The position numbers were made by a program, and so were the translations under genes. From contig NZ_JAJAGO010000013.1 of assembly GCF_025165795.1 (NCBI RefSeq), positions 62,001-126,000 of the forward strand: a stretch of 64,000 bases of DNA, read 5' to 3'. Under the pieces are notes generated by a model. It ran no database searches, was not told the origin of the DNA, and saw only the letters and a list, made by a program, of their open reading frames with translations. Position 1 is the stretch's first letter, and each line of letters opens with the position of its first letter. This DNA comes from Streptomyces gossypii. Its GTDB lineage: Bacteria; Actinomycetota; Actinomycetes; Streptomycetales; Streptomycetaceae. Below are positions 15,280 to 24,081 of the stretch, in pieces.

Positions 15280-16442
15280 GCGGACCTCGCCTCCGACAGG
15301 TAGAGGGGAACGGCGGTCTCGACGCAGTAGGTGTCCTCGGGGCCGAAGCCGCAGGACAGCTTGCCGCCCACGGCACCCATTCGCTCCTCGAGCCCGGCCA
15401 GGCCGTTCCCGCCGCCGTGGCTCTCCCGCCGGGCGCCGTCGTTGGTCACCCGGAGCCACGCGCGGCACTCGTCGCTCCAGAGGGTCAGCGTGCAGTTCTC
15501 CGCGGCGCTGTGCTGGAGGATGTTCGTGCTCGCCTCACGCAGCATCCAGGCGAACGCCTCCTGGACGTGCCGCGGCAGCGTCCGCCGAGAGGTGTCGGAG
15601 ACGGTGACACGCACCCCGGCCGTCTCGAGTGCGGCGCGTAGGCCTTCGATCTCACCGGCCACGGTGGTCATCTGGTAACCGCGCACCACCTCCCGGATGT
15701 CCGAGATGGAGCGACGGGAGAGATCGGATACCGACTCGACCTCGCTGCGGGCGCGCTCCGGCTGCTCGTTGCTGAGGAGGCGGACCGCCAGTTCACTCTT
15801 CAGGGTGATGACCGAGAGGCTGTGCCCGAAGATGTCGTGCAGGTCGCGGGCGAAGCGTGTGCGTTCCTCCAGTACGGCTGAGGAGGTGACGCGTGCGCAG
15901 GTGTCGAGGACGTTGCGGTAGGCCGCCCCGAGCGCGCCGACAGAGAAATAGAGGAAAACGACCCCGGTGCCGCCCATGGCGAGGCTGGCGACTTCTTCGA
16001 GAGCGGCGCCTTCGGCCAGCAGGACGGCGGAGCAGAGGGTAAGCAGCGCGGTGTTGAGCGGCACCGCCAGTTTTGCCGTGAGAGACAGCGAGATCAGTCC
16101 CGCGAAGGGAATGGAAAGATTCACCCAGTAGCCGCCGAGAAGCACGGCGAGGGCGATTGCCATGGCACCGCAGGTAAAGAGGCTGATCGGTCGTGCGCAG
16201 CGCCCCAAGGAGCCGCGGACCGCATCCCAGCTGGCGCGGTAGTAGGCGTAGAAGAAGAGAGGCGTGCCGCCCAGCGCGAGTAGCAGATGGGCCAGCGGCG
16301 GTTCGTTCTGAAACCAGATGGCTTTCCCGTAGAACCCTACGGCGAGACCGACGAAGAGGCCGATCCCCAGAATGACGGATCCGGTCAGGCGGGATATGGC
16401 GTCAGCGGATCTCAAGCCATCGCTTTTCCCTAAAAGTGGCAT
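15276..16442 (-). CDS. NarL-system (HisKA_3) sensor histidine kinase with a TTA codon
   Basis: A 388-aa kinase with about five to six N-terminal membrane helices (residues 15-165). The dimerisation/phosphoacceptor motif is ERTRFARDLHDIFGHSLSVITLKSEL, and an HATPase domain follows (EAFAWMLREASTNILQHS, then GGGNGLAGLEERMGAVGGKL). I chose the inner ATG (MPLLGKSDG) with GGGGGGA upstream; an ATG 12 bp further out is possible. The fourth codon (16433-16431) is TTA, the rare leucine codon read by the bldA tRNA, so translation is probably tied to development. Its stop overlaps the regulator start. Confidence 0.9.
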   Translation of the reverse strand: MPLLGKSDGLRSADAISRLTGSVILGIGLFVGLAVGFYGKAIWFQNEPPLAHLLLALGGTPLFFYAYYRASWDAVRGSLGRCARPISLFTCGAMAIALAVLLGGYWVNLSIPFAGLISLSLTAKLAVPLNTALLTLCSAVLLAEGAALEEVASLAMGGTGVVFLYFSVGALGAAYRNVLDTCARVTSSAVLEERTRFARDLHDIFGHSLSVITLKSELAVRLLSNEQPERARSEVESVSDLSRRSISDIREVVRGYQMTTVAGEIEGLRAALETAGVRVTVSDTSRRTLPRHVQEAFAWMLREASTNILQHSAAENCTLTLWSDECRAWLRVTNDGARRESHGGGNGLAGLEERMGAVGGKLSCGFGPEDTYCVETAVPLYLSEARSA

Positions 16443-16562
16443 ACATCCCCCCATGCATCCACGGTAAAGCTTGGGCCAAGACTAGCACAGGAAGATTCCG
16501 CCTGATTGGTCTTTTATACCTGTATGGAGTGCTATCGTCCGGAGGCCGGGCCCGGCCGCACG

Positions 16563-16604
16563 GAAGGTGCCCGGATGCGTGGGATCACGCCTCCGGGCAC
16601 CTTC
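16563..16604 (-). terminator. Strong stem-loop terminator
   Basis: GAAGGTGCCCGGA at 16563-16575 pairs perfectly with TCCGGGCACCTTC at 16592-16604; the loop contains a further GCGTG/CACGC stem. It sits just beyond the stop of the haloperoxidase-like gene (reading leftward). Streptomyces terminators often lack a T-run, as here. Confidence 0.85.
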
Positions 16605-16623
16605 GCTCGCCGTGTGTCCGAGG

Positions 16624-18168
16624 TCAGCCGCGTCCGCCCTTCCGGTCACCCGCCACGTGCTTCTTGACGAAGTCGTAGGCGCGCTCTGAGACCTGTTCAC
16701 CGATCTTCTGGCCCGCGGTGATCGAGTCCTGGAAGTGGACTCCGCCCCACATGCGGCTCTGCCCGCAGTCGTCGACGTACTTGTCCCAGCTGTTCCAGCG
16801 CAGTGTGGTGTCCTTCGCGGGCACCACCCCGGGCTCTCCCTCCGAACTCCCCTTCTCGACGGGGAATTCCACCCTCATCCTGTCCGTGCCGGAGTACTGC
16901 TTCCCGACACTGCCGGCCGCCGCGCAGATGCTGGCCGTCGCCGACGGGTACTCCGGGTGGTCCGCGGTCGCCAGGTACGAGCGCCACTGGTCGGCCGGCA
17001 GGTCGTCGACCGTCCCCTCGCCGGCTCCGCCCCAGGCGGTGACCGGACGCTTGCCGTACAGGTGGCCGATCGCGCTGAACGGACGGACGCTGTCGAACTT
17101 CGCCTTGTAGTGCCACACGGCGATCGCGGTGTCGAACGTCGCGATATGGATGCTGAACGCCGACTCGACCAGCTCCTGGACGCTCCCGCCCGAGTCGTCG
17201 ACGGGGAAGCCCTCGCCGAGGAAGAGCAGCTTGTCGTCGAAGAACTCCGCCTTCAGCTTCTTCTCGTCGTTCAGCTCGGCGGAGACCTCCAGCACCTCGT
17301 TTGCCTGCCGCTTGTAGGCCCTGCGGTTGTGGTGGTTGCTGGCCTTCGGCGGCTTGACGTCGAACATCGCCGGGTTGTCGAAGGTGTACGCGTCCACCCG
17401 GCCCATCTGGGGCGTCACGAACCGCTGGGCGGTGTAGATCCCGTTGTCCTCGGTGCTGATGTCGGGCTGCCAGCGAGACGGGTCTCGCAGCCTGTCCGGC
17501 GTGTTCTTCGGCTGGTAGCCCGTGTAGTCCCGGTAGGGCTTCCGGTGGTACTTCCGGCCGCCCTCGTTGCCGAGCTGGTTCATGCCGTCGTTCTCGCGGG
17601 CCCTGACGACGGCCTTCCCGGCGAGATTGCCCAGTCCGACGGGCGAGGTCTTGTCCGTGCTCGCGTCGTCCGGGTCGAGACCGACCGAGGTCAGCATCTC
17701 GCGCCACACCTCGGAGTGCTTCGGAAGCAGGCTGTTGAGCGTGTGGTAGGAGGAGTAGAGAATCGCGGTGTTCAGCTTCTTCTCGGTTCTGCTCTCACTC
17801 GCGGGCCGACGGCCCAGATCCGAGTGAACGCCCTTTGCGGTCTTGTGGTACGGCGCGATGGCGTCGAACCAGCCGTTCTCCAGAACGGTGACGATGCGCA
17901 GGACGATGGTGGCGTCCATCGCACCCGGAGATATGTCCTCGCGCACGACCTGGTGAACTGTCGGGTAGACGATTTCCAGCGGGGAGTTACCCGTCTCGAA
18001 ATCGAATTCCTGCGATGCCGTCCCGTGCTTGCCCGGAACATCATCGCGCTGCCCCTCGGCCACCGCGTATCCTGTGCTCGTCACCGTGAGGAGCAGCACG
18101 CTCGTCAGTGCGAGCCGCTTACGGAAACGAGAGGTCCCTTTTCTCTCTTTGCCCCGAATGAATTGCAT
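16624..18168 (-). CDS. Secreted vanadium-haloperoxidase-like (PAP2 superfamily) protein
   Basis: 514 aa with an N-terminal signal peptide (KRLALTSVLLLTVTSTGYAVA). The C-terminal half carries PAP2/VHPO-like motifs: KFDSVRPFSAI (Lys and Arg vanadate/phosphate ligands) and HPEYPSATASICAAAG in the place of PSGH. QSRMWGGVHFQDSITAG follows, with the Arg and His of the third motif. The Ser of PSGH is kept, but the Gly-His pair is replaced by Ala-Thr, so the acid-base histidine of classical chloroperoxidases is absent. Start: ATG of MQFIRGKERKG, where homology and the signal peptide begin. Haloperoxidase, phosphatase or a non-enzymatic role are all possible. It lies alone between the two-component pair and gene remnants. 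Confidence 0.7.
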   Translation of the reverse strand: MQFIRGKERKGTSRFRKRLALTSVLLLTVTSTGYAVAEGQRDDVPGKHGTASQEFDFETGNSPLEIVYPTVHQVVREDISPGAMDATIVLRIVTVLENGWFDAIAPYHKTAKGVHSDLGRRPASESRTEKKLNTAILYSSYHTLNSLLPKHSEVWREMLTSVGLDPDDASTDKTSPVGLGNLAGKAVVRARENDGMNQLGNEGGRKYHRKPYRDYTGYQPKNTPDRLRDPSRWQPDISTEDNGIYTAQRFVTPQMGRVDAYTFDNPAMFDVKPPKASNHHNRRAYKRQANEVLEVSAELNDEKKLKAEFFDDKLLFLGEGFPVDDSGGSVQELVESAFSIHIATFDTAIAVWHYKAKFDSVRPFSAIGHLYGKRPVTAWGGAGEGTVDDLPADQWRSYLATADHPEYPSATASICAAAGSVGKQYSGTDRMRVEFPVEKGSSEGEPGVVPAKDTTLRWNSWDKYVDDCGQSRMWGGVHFQDSITAGQKIGEQVSERAYDFVKKHVAGDRKGGRG

Positions 18169-18257
18169 GGTCCCGGACTTTAACGGCGCGGGGCGGGGCG
18201 GTCTGCCCAAGTGCGGCGCCAGCACCCCAAGTGCGGAACTCGCCCGACCGCACCGGC

Positions 18258-20556
18258 TCACAGCAGCCAGGGAACGCCCTCGGTCTCCCGGTAGCAGCAC
18301 GTCGTACCGGTCGAGACGGTGGCGCGCAGATGCCCGGCCAGCTCGGGATGGTGCTCGTCGAGGCGCCGCAGTGTATGGCGGATACGGGCCGTGACGGTCT
18401 TGCGGACCCGCTCCGCCTCGTCGCCGAGCCGCCGGGGGCGCCCGGCGAGCCCCGCCGCGCTGCGCAGTTCGTCGAGCAGTGTCGCGCGTTCGCGGTCCAG
18501 CCGGGCTGCCCGGCGGTCGTCCCCGGCGTTCAGCGCACGCTCGGTCTCCTCGTCCAGCCGCGCCAGATGACGCCGGTAGTTGACCTCGGCCTCCCGGTCC
18601 AGGACGGTGTCGCTGCCCATCCGCCCGGCGGCGGCCACGACCTCGTCACCCCCGGGCGCGAGCAGGCGCACCGCCGCTATCCGGCTGCCGGGCGCTCCGA
18701 GCAGCACATGCAGGTCGTGCAGGCCCTTGGCGTCGGGCAGATGGACGGTGCGGCCCGCGAAGCCGAGCGTCCACACCGAACCGTCGAACCGGAAGACGGA
18801 GGCGGCACCGGACTCCGCACCCCGACCAGAGCCAGGCCCGATGTCAGGAGCCGCACCGGTACCCGCGCTTCCCGTCCCGCCCACCCGGGCGAGCAGTTGG
18901 AGCTTGCCGAGCTCGCCCGCCTCGGCCGCCACCTCGTCGAGAAGCGCGCCGGCGGCCGCCGCGTCTCCGGCCGCACCGCGGCGAGCCAGGGCTTCGGCCA
19001 GACCGGCCCGCGCCTCCAGCGACCACGGCCGGGCCCGTAGCAGGTCGGCGGACCGCCGGGCGGCGCTGAAGCCCTCGACCGCCGCCTCCCAGCGCCCCTG
19101 CGCGGCGTCCAGCCGGGCGGACCACAGGACGAACGGGCCGTGGATGTCGAAGCCCGCGATCGACACCGCCCACTGCCCGAGGAAGGGCTTGATGGCGGCC
19201 CGCGCCGTCTCGCAGAGCTGCGGGTCCCCGGAGGCCGCCGCGGTCTGCGCCTGGAACCTCAGCCACAGCGGCAGGAGCCAGGGGACGCAGGCATCACTCG
19301 CGTCACTGGCGGCGCGGAGGTATCGCAAGGCGACCTCGACGTCCCCGCGCTGCACCGCCGTTGTCGCGTGGATGAGCCGCGGGTCCAGGTGGCCGTCCTC
19401 GCCGATCTCCTGGAGCAGTTCGTCCGCCTGGTCGAATCTGCCCCGCAGCTGGCACAGGGCCCAGCGCTGGTGGTTCCAGATGTCCACATGGTCGATATGG
19501 GCCTGCTCACCGAGCGCGTACGCCTCGTCGATGAACGCCTGTGCCTCGTCGAACCGGCCCTGGAGGGTGGCGACCGAGCCCTGACTGGACAGCGCCTCGT
19601 GCCGGCAGCGCGGCAGCGCCGTGCTCTGCGCGCGAGTGACCAGTGAGCGGTGCCCGTCCAGGCAGCGGGGGTCGCCCTGTTCGAGGAGCGCGCCCAGGCG
19701 CAGCGTGGAGGCCCGCACCTCCAGCTCCGGGTCCGCCGCCCGTCGGGCCACGGCCGCCAGCTCCTCGATGAGGCCCTGCCGCTCCCGCAAGGTGCCCGGT
19801 GTCCAGATGGCGTCGTGCCGGGCGAGCAGGCTGAAGCCGAGCTCGTGGTCGTCCTGGCTGCGCCGGGCCAGCGCGACGGCCCGCACGCTCAGTTCCCGCG
19901 CCGCCGTCGCCGGTACGGCGGGCCGCGCCGCGCGGCCCGCCAGCGTCCGGTGGGCCTCGTCGATCAGGTCGACCTGGAGCTGTTCCGGCCGGCCCGGGTG
20001 CACCAGGCCGTGCAGGGTGAGCGCCGCGCGTGCCAGCAGCTGGTGGTCCCCCAGCTCCCGTGCGAGCGCGACGACCTCCTCGAAGGTCTGCCTGCCCCGG
20101 ACCTCGTCCCTTGTCTGGTACTCGGCGGTGCCCAGGGCGAGTCCGATGGTGGCCCGCCTGCCGGGGTCGTCACGGGGGACCAGTTCCAGTGCCCTGCGGT
20201 AGTGCTCCGCGGCTTCCTCCAGCGCCAGCCGCCCGGAGGCGTCGCGCGCGGCGGCCAGCAGGTGCTCCACCGCGGCGGCGGGATCCAGCTCGCCCACCGC
20301 GAGATACGCGTGCCGGGCCAGATCGGAGGACTCGAGGTGCTCGGCGAGCGCGGGGGAGCGCTCCAGCGCCCGTACGACGGACCGATGGCGGCGCCGGGCC
20401 TCCTCCGCCGGCAGCCCCGCGCACAGCGACGCGCGGACCAGGTCGTGTGCGAACGCGTACCGGCCGTCTCCGAGCGGTGTCACCAGGCGTGCCCTCACCG
20501 CCTGGCCGAGCCGCTGCTCCAGCTGCGGCAGAGCCACCCCGGCGCAGGCGCCCAGC
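18258..20556 (-). pseudogene. 5'-truncated large ATPase/TPR-type transcriptional regulator
   Basis: C-terminal part (about 760 residues) of a large regulator of the AAA/LuxR-type class. It contains RYAFAHDLVRASLCAGLPAEEARRRH (post-ATPase helical region), a long TPR-like array, and the characteristic C-terminal domain of such ATPases (LPDAKGLHDLHVLLGAPG, then HPELAGHLRATVSTGT). The natural C-terminus is present. The N-terminal effector domain and the Walker A/B ATPase core are missing. The frame stays open past 20556 only as antisense of the adjoining MMPL fragment, and no proper start lies at the junction. It was divergent from the MMPL gene, whose 5' part is also missing. Confidence 0.8.
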
Positions 20557-20898
20557 CTGATGCACCGGGTACGGGAGGAGGCGCAGGTCCACGGGACCAG
20601 GGCCGGGCTGGCACGGGGGCTCACCGTCACCGGCGGGGTGATCACCTCGGCCGGACTCGTGCTCGCGGGCACGTTCGCCGCGATGGCGACCCTGCCGCTG
20701 GTCAATCTCGCCGAGATGGGCTTCGTCGTCGCCTTCGGCGTCCTGCTGGACACCTTCATCGTCCGCTCGCTGCTGCTGCCCGCCCTGGCGCACGACGTCG
20801 GCGCGCGGATCTGGTGGCCCAGCAGGCTCGCGGCGGTCCGCGAGGCGCCGGCGGAAGGGCCGAGGTCCACGGACGAGGACCTCACGCCGGTCGGCTGA
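20557..20898 (+). pseudogene. C-terminal remnant of an MMPL/RND-family membrane transporter
   Basis: The sequence reads (L)MHRVREEAQVHGTRAGLARG, then GGVITSAGLVLAGTFAAMATLPLVNLAEMGFVVAFGVLLDTFIVRSLLLPAL and ARIWWPSRL. This is the highly conserved last 110 residues of MMPL transporters, beginning right after the usual 'YNIFL' block. About 600 residues of N-terminal sequence are absent. An ATG is present by chance (the conserved Met), but there is no ribosome site and no periplasmic domain, so a functional product is unlikely. The break meets the truncated regulator within a few bases of 20557. Confidence 0.85.
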
Positions 20899-20940
20899 AC
20901 CGGCTCGGCTGAACCGGGGGCTCGGCTGAACCGGGTCGCA

Positions 20941-20968
20941 CCCCGCCGTACGGATGCGTACGGCGGGG
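20941..20968 (+). terminator. Perfect 12-bp hairpin after the MMPL remnant
   Basis: CCCCGCCGTACG (20941-20952), loop GATG, then CGTACGGCGGGG (20957-20968). It stands between the rightward MMPL remnant and the leftward small gene at 21003, so it can serve both. Just before it, CGGCTGAACCGG-like words are repeated three times (20890-20936). Confidence 0.8.
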
Positions 20969-21002
20969 CGCGACCGCCCCGCCCCGCCTCAGCCCTGCTC
21001 GC

Positions 21003-21212
21003 TCAGCCCTGCTCGCCGTGCAGGCTCATCGGCCCGTACACCTGTGAGCCGTCCTCCAGCAGGGTCACCTGGTCGGCGCCGCCCTCGAGCAGCTCCTTCC
21101 AGACCTCCCCGATCCAGGACTCCGCGTCCCCCTGGGTGGGGAACTCCTCGGGCTCAACGGCAGGAGCCGTCTCACTGCCGTCGGACTTCTCGAACCGCCA
21201 CGTCCACGCCAT
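21003..21212 (-). CDS. Conserved small hypothetical protein (69 aa)
   Basis: Reads MAWTWRFEKSDGSETAPAVE, followed by a DAESWIGEVWKELLEGGADQVTLLEDG segment and ending MSLHGEQG. It is acidic and soluble, with no membrane segment or cysteine. The ATG has GGGAGA 7 bp upstream. I recall such 'MAWxWRFEKxDG' proteins as conserved and uncharacterised in Streptomyces. It is divergent from cobU by 85 bp, and its coding density looks genuine. Function unknown. Confidence 0.75.
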   Translation of the reverse strand: MAWTWRFEKSDGSETAPAVEPEEFPTQGDAESWIGEVWKELLEGGADQVTLLEDGSQVYGPMSLHGEQG

Positions 21213-21297
21213 GTCGTCTCCCGGATCAGCTGTCGTGTACTGCTCGCACAGTAGTGCCGGGTGCGCGCCCGCCGAAGCGGCACGAGACGATCGGTGG

Positions 21298-22500
21298 GTG
21301 GAACTCACCCTGCTCGGCACCGGCGCACCCGCCGGACTGCCACGCCCCGGTTGTCCCTGCGCGGCCTGCGCGACCGCAGTCGGCGGCGAGGCGCGCGCCG
21401 CCACGTCCGTCCTCGTGGACGGCACCCTGCTGCTCGACCTCACCCCCGGGCCCGCTTTCGCGGCGGCGCGCGCGGGCCGGACGCTGCACGGCGTACGGCA
21501 TGTGCTGCTCTCCCATCCGCACGACGGGCCCGCCCTGGAGATCCCGGCCGGGCTGCCCGCGCCCGTGCGCGTGCCCGACGGCCAGGAGCTGACGCTGATA
21601 AGCGGCCACCGGCTGCGCGCCGTGGCGCTGGACGCGCCCGGCACCGGCTACCAGGTCACCGGACCGGACGGCGAACGGCTGCTCTATCTGCCGCCGGGCA
21701 CCGCGCCCGCCGGGCAGGCAGCCCCGCCGGAGCCGTACGGGGCAGTGCTGCTCGACGTGCTGGGCCGGCCCGACGCCCTGGCCCGGCTCCGTTCCGGCGG
21801 GGCGGCCGGGCCGGACACCGACGTGCTCGCCGTCCATCTCGACCACGACGTGCCGCCCGGCGCCGAGCTGCGCCGCCGGGTCGCCGCGGCGGGCGCCCGC
21901 AGCGAGCCGGACGGCACCACGCTGTCGGTCGGCGCCTACCGCGAGACCCCGGCCCCGCCGCGCCGCACCCTCGTGCTCGGCGGGGCCCGCTCCGGCAAGT
22001 CGGTGGAGGCCGAACGCCGCCTGGCCGCCTTCCCCGGCGTCGAGTACGCCGCCACCGGCGGCACCCGCGGAGACGACGCCGAGTGGGCGGACCGGGTCGC
22101 CCGGCACCAGGAGCGGCGCCCCGCCTCCTGGCGTACCTCGGAGACCTGCGAGCTGGTGCCGCTGCTCGCCGAGCAGGACGCCGGACCGCTGCTGATCGAC
22201 TGCCTCGCGCTCTGGCTCACCGACGCGATGGACTCGGTGGGCGCCTGGGACGACGCACGGTGGGCGAGCGGCGGCTCACGGGCGCTTGCGGACCGGGTCA
22301 CGGAGCTGGTGGCCGCGCTGCGGGCCACCGGGCGCACGGTCGTCGCGGTCAGCAACGAAGTCGGCTCCGGGGTGGTCCCCGGCACGGCGGCGGGGCGCCG
22401 CTTCCGGGACGAGCTGGGGCGCCTGAACGCCCAGGTGGCGGGCGAGTGCGAGGAGGTGCTGCTGGTCGTCGCCGGTACGGCCCTGCCACTGCGCGGCTGA
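21298..22500 (+). CDS. cobU: MBL-fold domain fused to adenosylcobinamide kinase/guanylyltransferase
   Basis: A two-domain 400-aa protein. Residues 1-215 resemble a PhnP-like metallo-beta-lactamase fold: LTLLGTGAPAGLPRPGCPCAAC and HVLLSHPHDGPALEIP (SHxHD variant). Residues 220-400 are CobU: P-loop LVLGGARSGKSVEAERRL, EYAATGGTRGDDAEWADRVARHQERRP, LLIDCLALWLTDAM and VVAVSNEVGSGVVPGTAAGRRFRDELGRLNAQVA. CobU phosphorylates adenosylcobinamide and attaches GMP, feeding CobS and CobT. The GTG start (VELTLLGTG) gives the MBL domain its normal N-terminus. Expected neighbours cobS and cobT lie 18 kb away across block 1. The role of the MBL domain is unknown; a reduced metal-site set suggests partial degeneration. 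Confidence 0.9.
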   Translation: MELTLLGTGAPAGLPRPGCPCAACATAVGGEARAATSVLVDGTLLLDLTPGPAFAAARAGRTLHGVRHVLLSHPHDGPALEIPAGLPAPVRVPDGQELTLISGHRLRAVALDAPGTGYQVTGPDGERLLYLPPGTAPAGQAAPPEPYGAVLLDVLGRPDALARLRSGGAAGPDTDVLAVHLDHDVPPGAELRRRVAAAGARSEPDGTTLSVGAYRETPAPPRRTLVLGGARSGKSVEAERRLAAFPGVEYAATGGTRGDDAEWADRVARHQERRPASWRTSETCELVPLLAEQDAGPLLIDCLALWLTDAMDSVGAWDDARWASGGSRALADRVTELVAALRATGRTVVAVSNEVGSGVVPGTAAGRRFRDELGRLNAQVAGECEEVLLVVAGTALPLRG

Positions 22501-22550
22501 CCCGGCGGAGGACTCGGCGGAGGACTCGGCGAAGGGTTCGAAGCGAAGGT

Positions 22551-23231
22551 TCAGCCGCGTACGGCGCACAGGTGCAGCAGGGCCGCGACCGAGCGGTAGG
22601 GATCGGTGCGGCCCGCACGCTCCTCAGCGGCGATCAGCCGCGCGTCGTCGGCGGGTGTCGCGCTGCCCGTGGTGAGGACCTGCACCCCGTACCACTCGGT
22701 GAGCGGGGTGCCGATCCCCGAAAGCACCGTGCTGAGGCTGTCCAGCAGAAAGGCACGCTCGGGGAAGTCGAACGCGGAGAGCGCCGCCTCCCAGTCGCCG
22801 CCGCGTGCGGCCTGCAGGGCCAGCGCCGCGTCGTTGCGGACGAGCAGGGAGAGGAGGCCGCCCGGCGCCAGCACCCGGGCGAGCCCGGCCAGGGTGCTCG
22901 CCGGGTCGCGGGCCTCCGTCAGCACGCCGTGGCAGAGCACGAGGTCGAACGCACCGGGCAGGAAGTGCGCGCCGGTGTCCCCTCCGCCGCCCGCCACGAT
23001 GCGGACCCGGGCGCGTACCCCCGCGTCCTCTCCGGCCAGCGAGTCCGCCGCCAGTGAGCGCAGCGCGGGGTCCGGCTCCAGGCCGGTCACCCGGTGGCCC
23101 GCACGGGCCAGCCGCAGCGCCTGGGCGCCCCGGCCGAAGCCCGCGTCGAGCACCCGCAACGTGTGGTCCGGCCCGAAGTGCGACGCGAGCTGCTCGTCGA
23201 GCTGCCGGGCGACCAGCTCCTGCCGGATCAG
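22551..23231 (-). CDS. SAM-dependent methyltransferase with probable CTG start
   Basis: A class I methyltransferase. IRQELVARQLDEQLASHFG is followed by motif I LRVLDAGFGRGAQALRLARAGHRVTGLEPDP, then FDLVLCHGVL and VLAPGGLLSLLVRND, ending LLHLCAVRG. The usual gene begins with (M)IRQELVARQLDEQ right at the stop of the upstream DUF3043 gene. Here that position is CTG ATC, overlapping the TGA as CTGA. No ATG, GTG or TTG occurs in this frame for dozens of codons upstream. I therefore place the start at CTG 23231 with low confidence; the alternative is a far-upstream GTG deep in the neighbouring gene. The substrate is unknown. Confidence 0.75.
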   Translation of the reverse strand: MIRQELVARQLDEQLASHFGPDHTLRVLDAGFGRGAQALRLARAGHRVTGLEPDPALRSLAADSLAGEDAGVRARVRIVAGGGGDTGAHFLPGAFDLVLCHGVLTEARDPASTLAGLARVLAPGGLLSLLVRNDAALALQAARGGDWEAALSAFDFPERAFLLDSLSTVLSGIGTPLTEWYGVQVLTTGSATPADDARLIAAEERAGRTDPYRSVAALLHLCAVRG

Positions 23232-23821
23232 GGCCGCTCGCCGCGTGCGACCTGCGGCTTCGGCAGGCGCATCCGGCGCATCTGGAGAGTGCGCATCAGG
23301 GCGTAGCCGACGACACCCTTCCGGCTTTCGTCCGGGAAGCGCTCGCGCAGCGCCTTCTTCAGCCGGAACGCGGTGCTGAACGAGTCGAGCACGATCATCA
23401 CGATCACGCCGAGCCACAGCAGCAGTGAGATGTTCTTGATCTGGAGCGAGGGCATCAGGCTCAGGATCAGGATCGTCACGGCGATGGGCAGGAAGAACTC
23501 GGCAACGCACCACTTCGAGTCCACGAAGTCGCGGGTGAAGCGCCTCACCGGGCCCTTGTCGCGGGCAGGCAGATAGCGCTCGTCGCCACTGGCCAGCGCC
23601 TCGCGCTGGCGGGAGAGAGCGGTGCGCCGTGTCTCACGGGCGCGCTTGGCCGCCTCCTTACGGCCGGCCGGTGGCGTCGCGAGGGTGCGTCGCTGGGACT
23701 GCGCCTCGCTTCGCTTCGGCGTGGGGCGGCCCTTGGGGGCCTGCGGGTCACGGGACTGGGGCTCGGCGTCGGCCACCTGAGTGGCGGAATCCTGCCCATC
23801 CTTCGAACGGCTTCGGAACAC
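23228..23821 (-). CDS. DUF3043 family membrane protein
   Basis: 197 aa. VFRSRSKDGQDSATQVADAE, then RDPQAPKGRPTPKRSEAQSQRR, a basic helical stretch (RKEAAKRARETRRTALSRQ), GDERYLPARDKGPVRRFTRDFVDSKW and two membrane helices (EFFLPIAVTILILSLM and SLLLWLGVIVMIVLDSF). This is the complete DUF3043 layout of actinobacteria. The GTG start is chosen because family members begin (M/V)FRSRSK. GGAG is unusually close to it. It is next to the methyltransferase (4-bp overlap) and divergent from pspA, as in other Streptomyces. Function unknown. Confidence 0.88.
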   Translation of the reverse strand: MFRSRSKDGQDSATQVADAEPQSRDPQAPKGRPTPKRSEAQSQRRTLATPPAGRKEAAKRARETRRTALSRQREALASGDERYLPARDKGPVRRFTRDFVDSKWCVAEFFLPIAVTILILSLMPSLQIKNISLLLWLGVIVMIVLDSFSTAFRLKKALRERFPDESRKGVVGYALMRTLQMRRMRLPKPQVARGERP

Positions 23822-24081
23822 ACTCCAAGAATACGGTGCTCTCCGGTGTGGGCCCCACCCTTGGGGGGAACGATCCCGCAACACCTGGCATGAGCCTGGC
23901 GCCATCGGGGTTCCCACCGGGCCCCGCCTACTCCCTGCGCTGGAGGCTGCGGCAGCGCGATCGTCCTCCAGGATGAGCGGATCCGCACCCGAACAGTGCG
24001 GTAATGGAACCAGGCCCCTTACTCTGGGGTCTCAAGGTGTGCCGAGGTTCGAGTCCGTTACGAAGGGGGCGCGCGAGGCCC

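Noticed and set aside
20560..20898. The 112-aa MMPL segment as an independent small membrane protein
   Set aside because: It begins in the middle of a conserved transporter domain, has no ribosome site and abuts another truncated gene. A remnant is simpler.
24040..24062. CGAGGTTCGAGTCCGTT looks like a tRNA T-arm
   Set aside because: No matching acceptor stem, D-arm or anticodon arm can be built around it. It lies just upstream of the pspA start.
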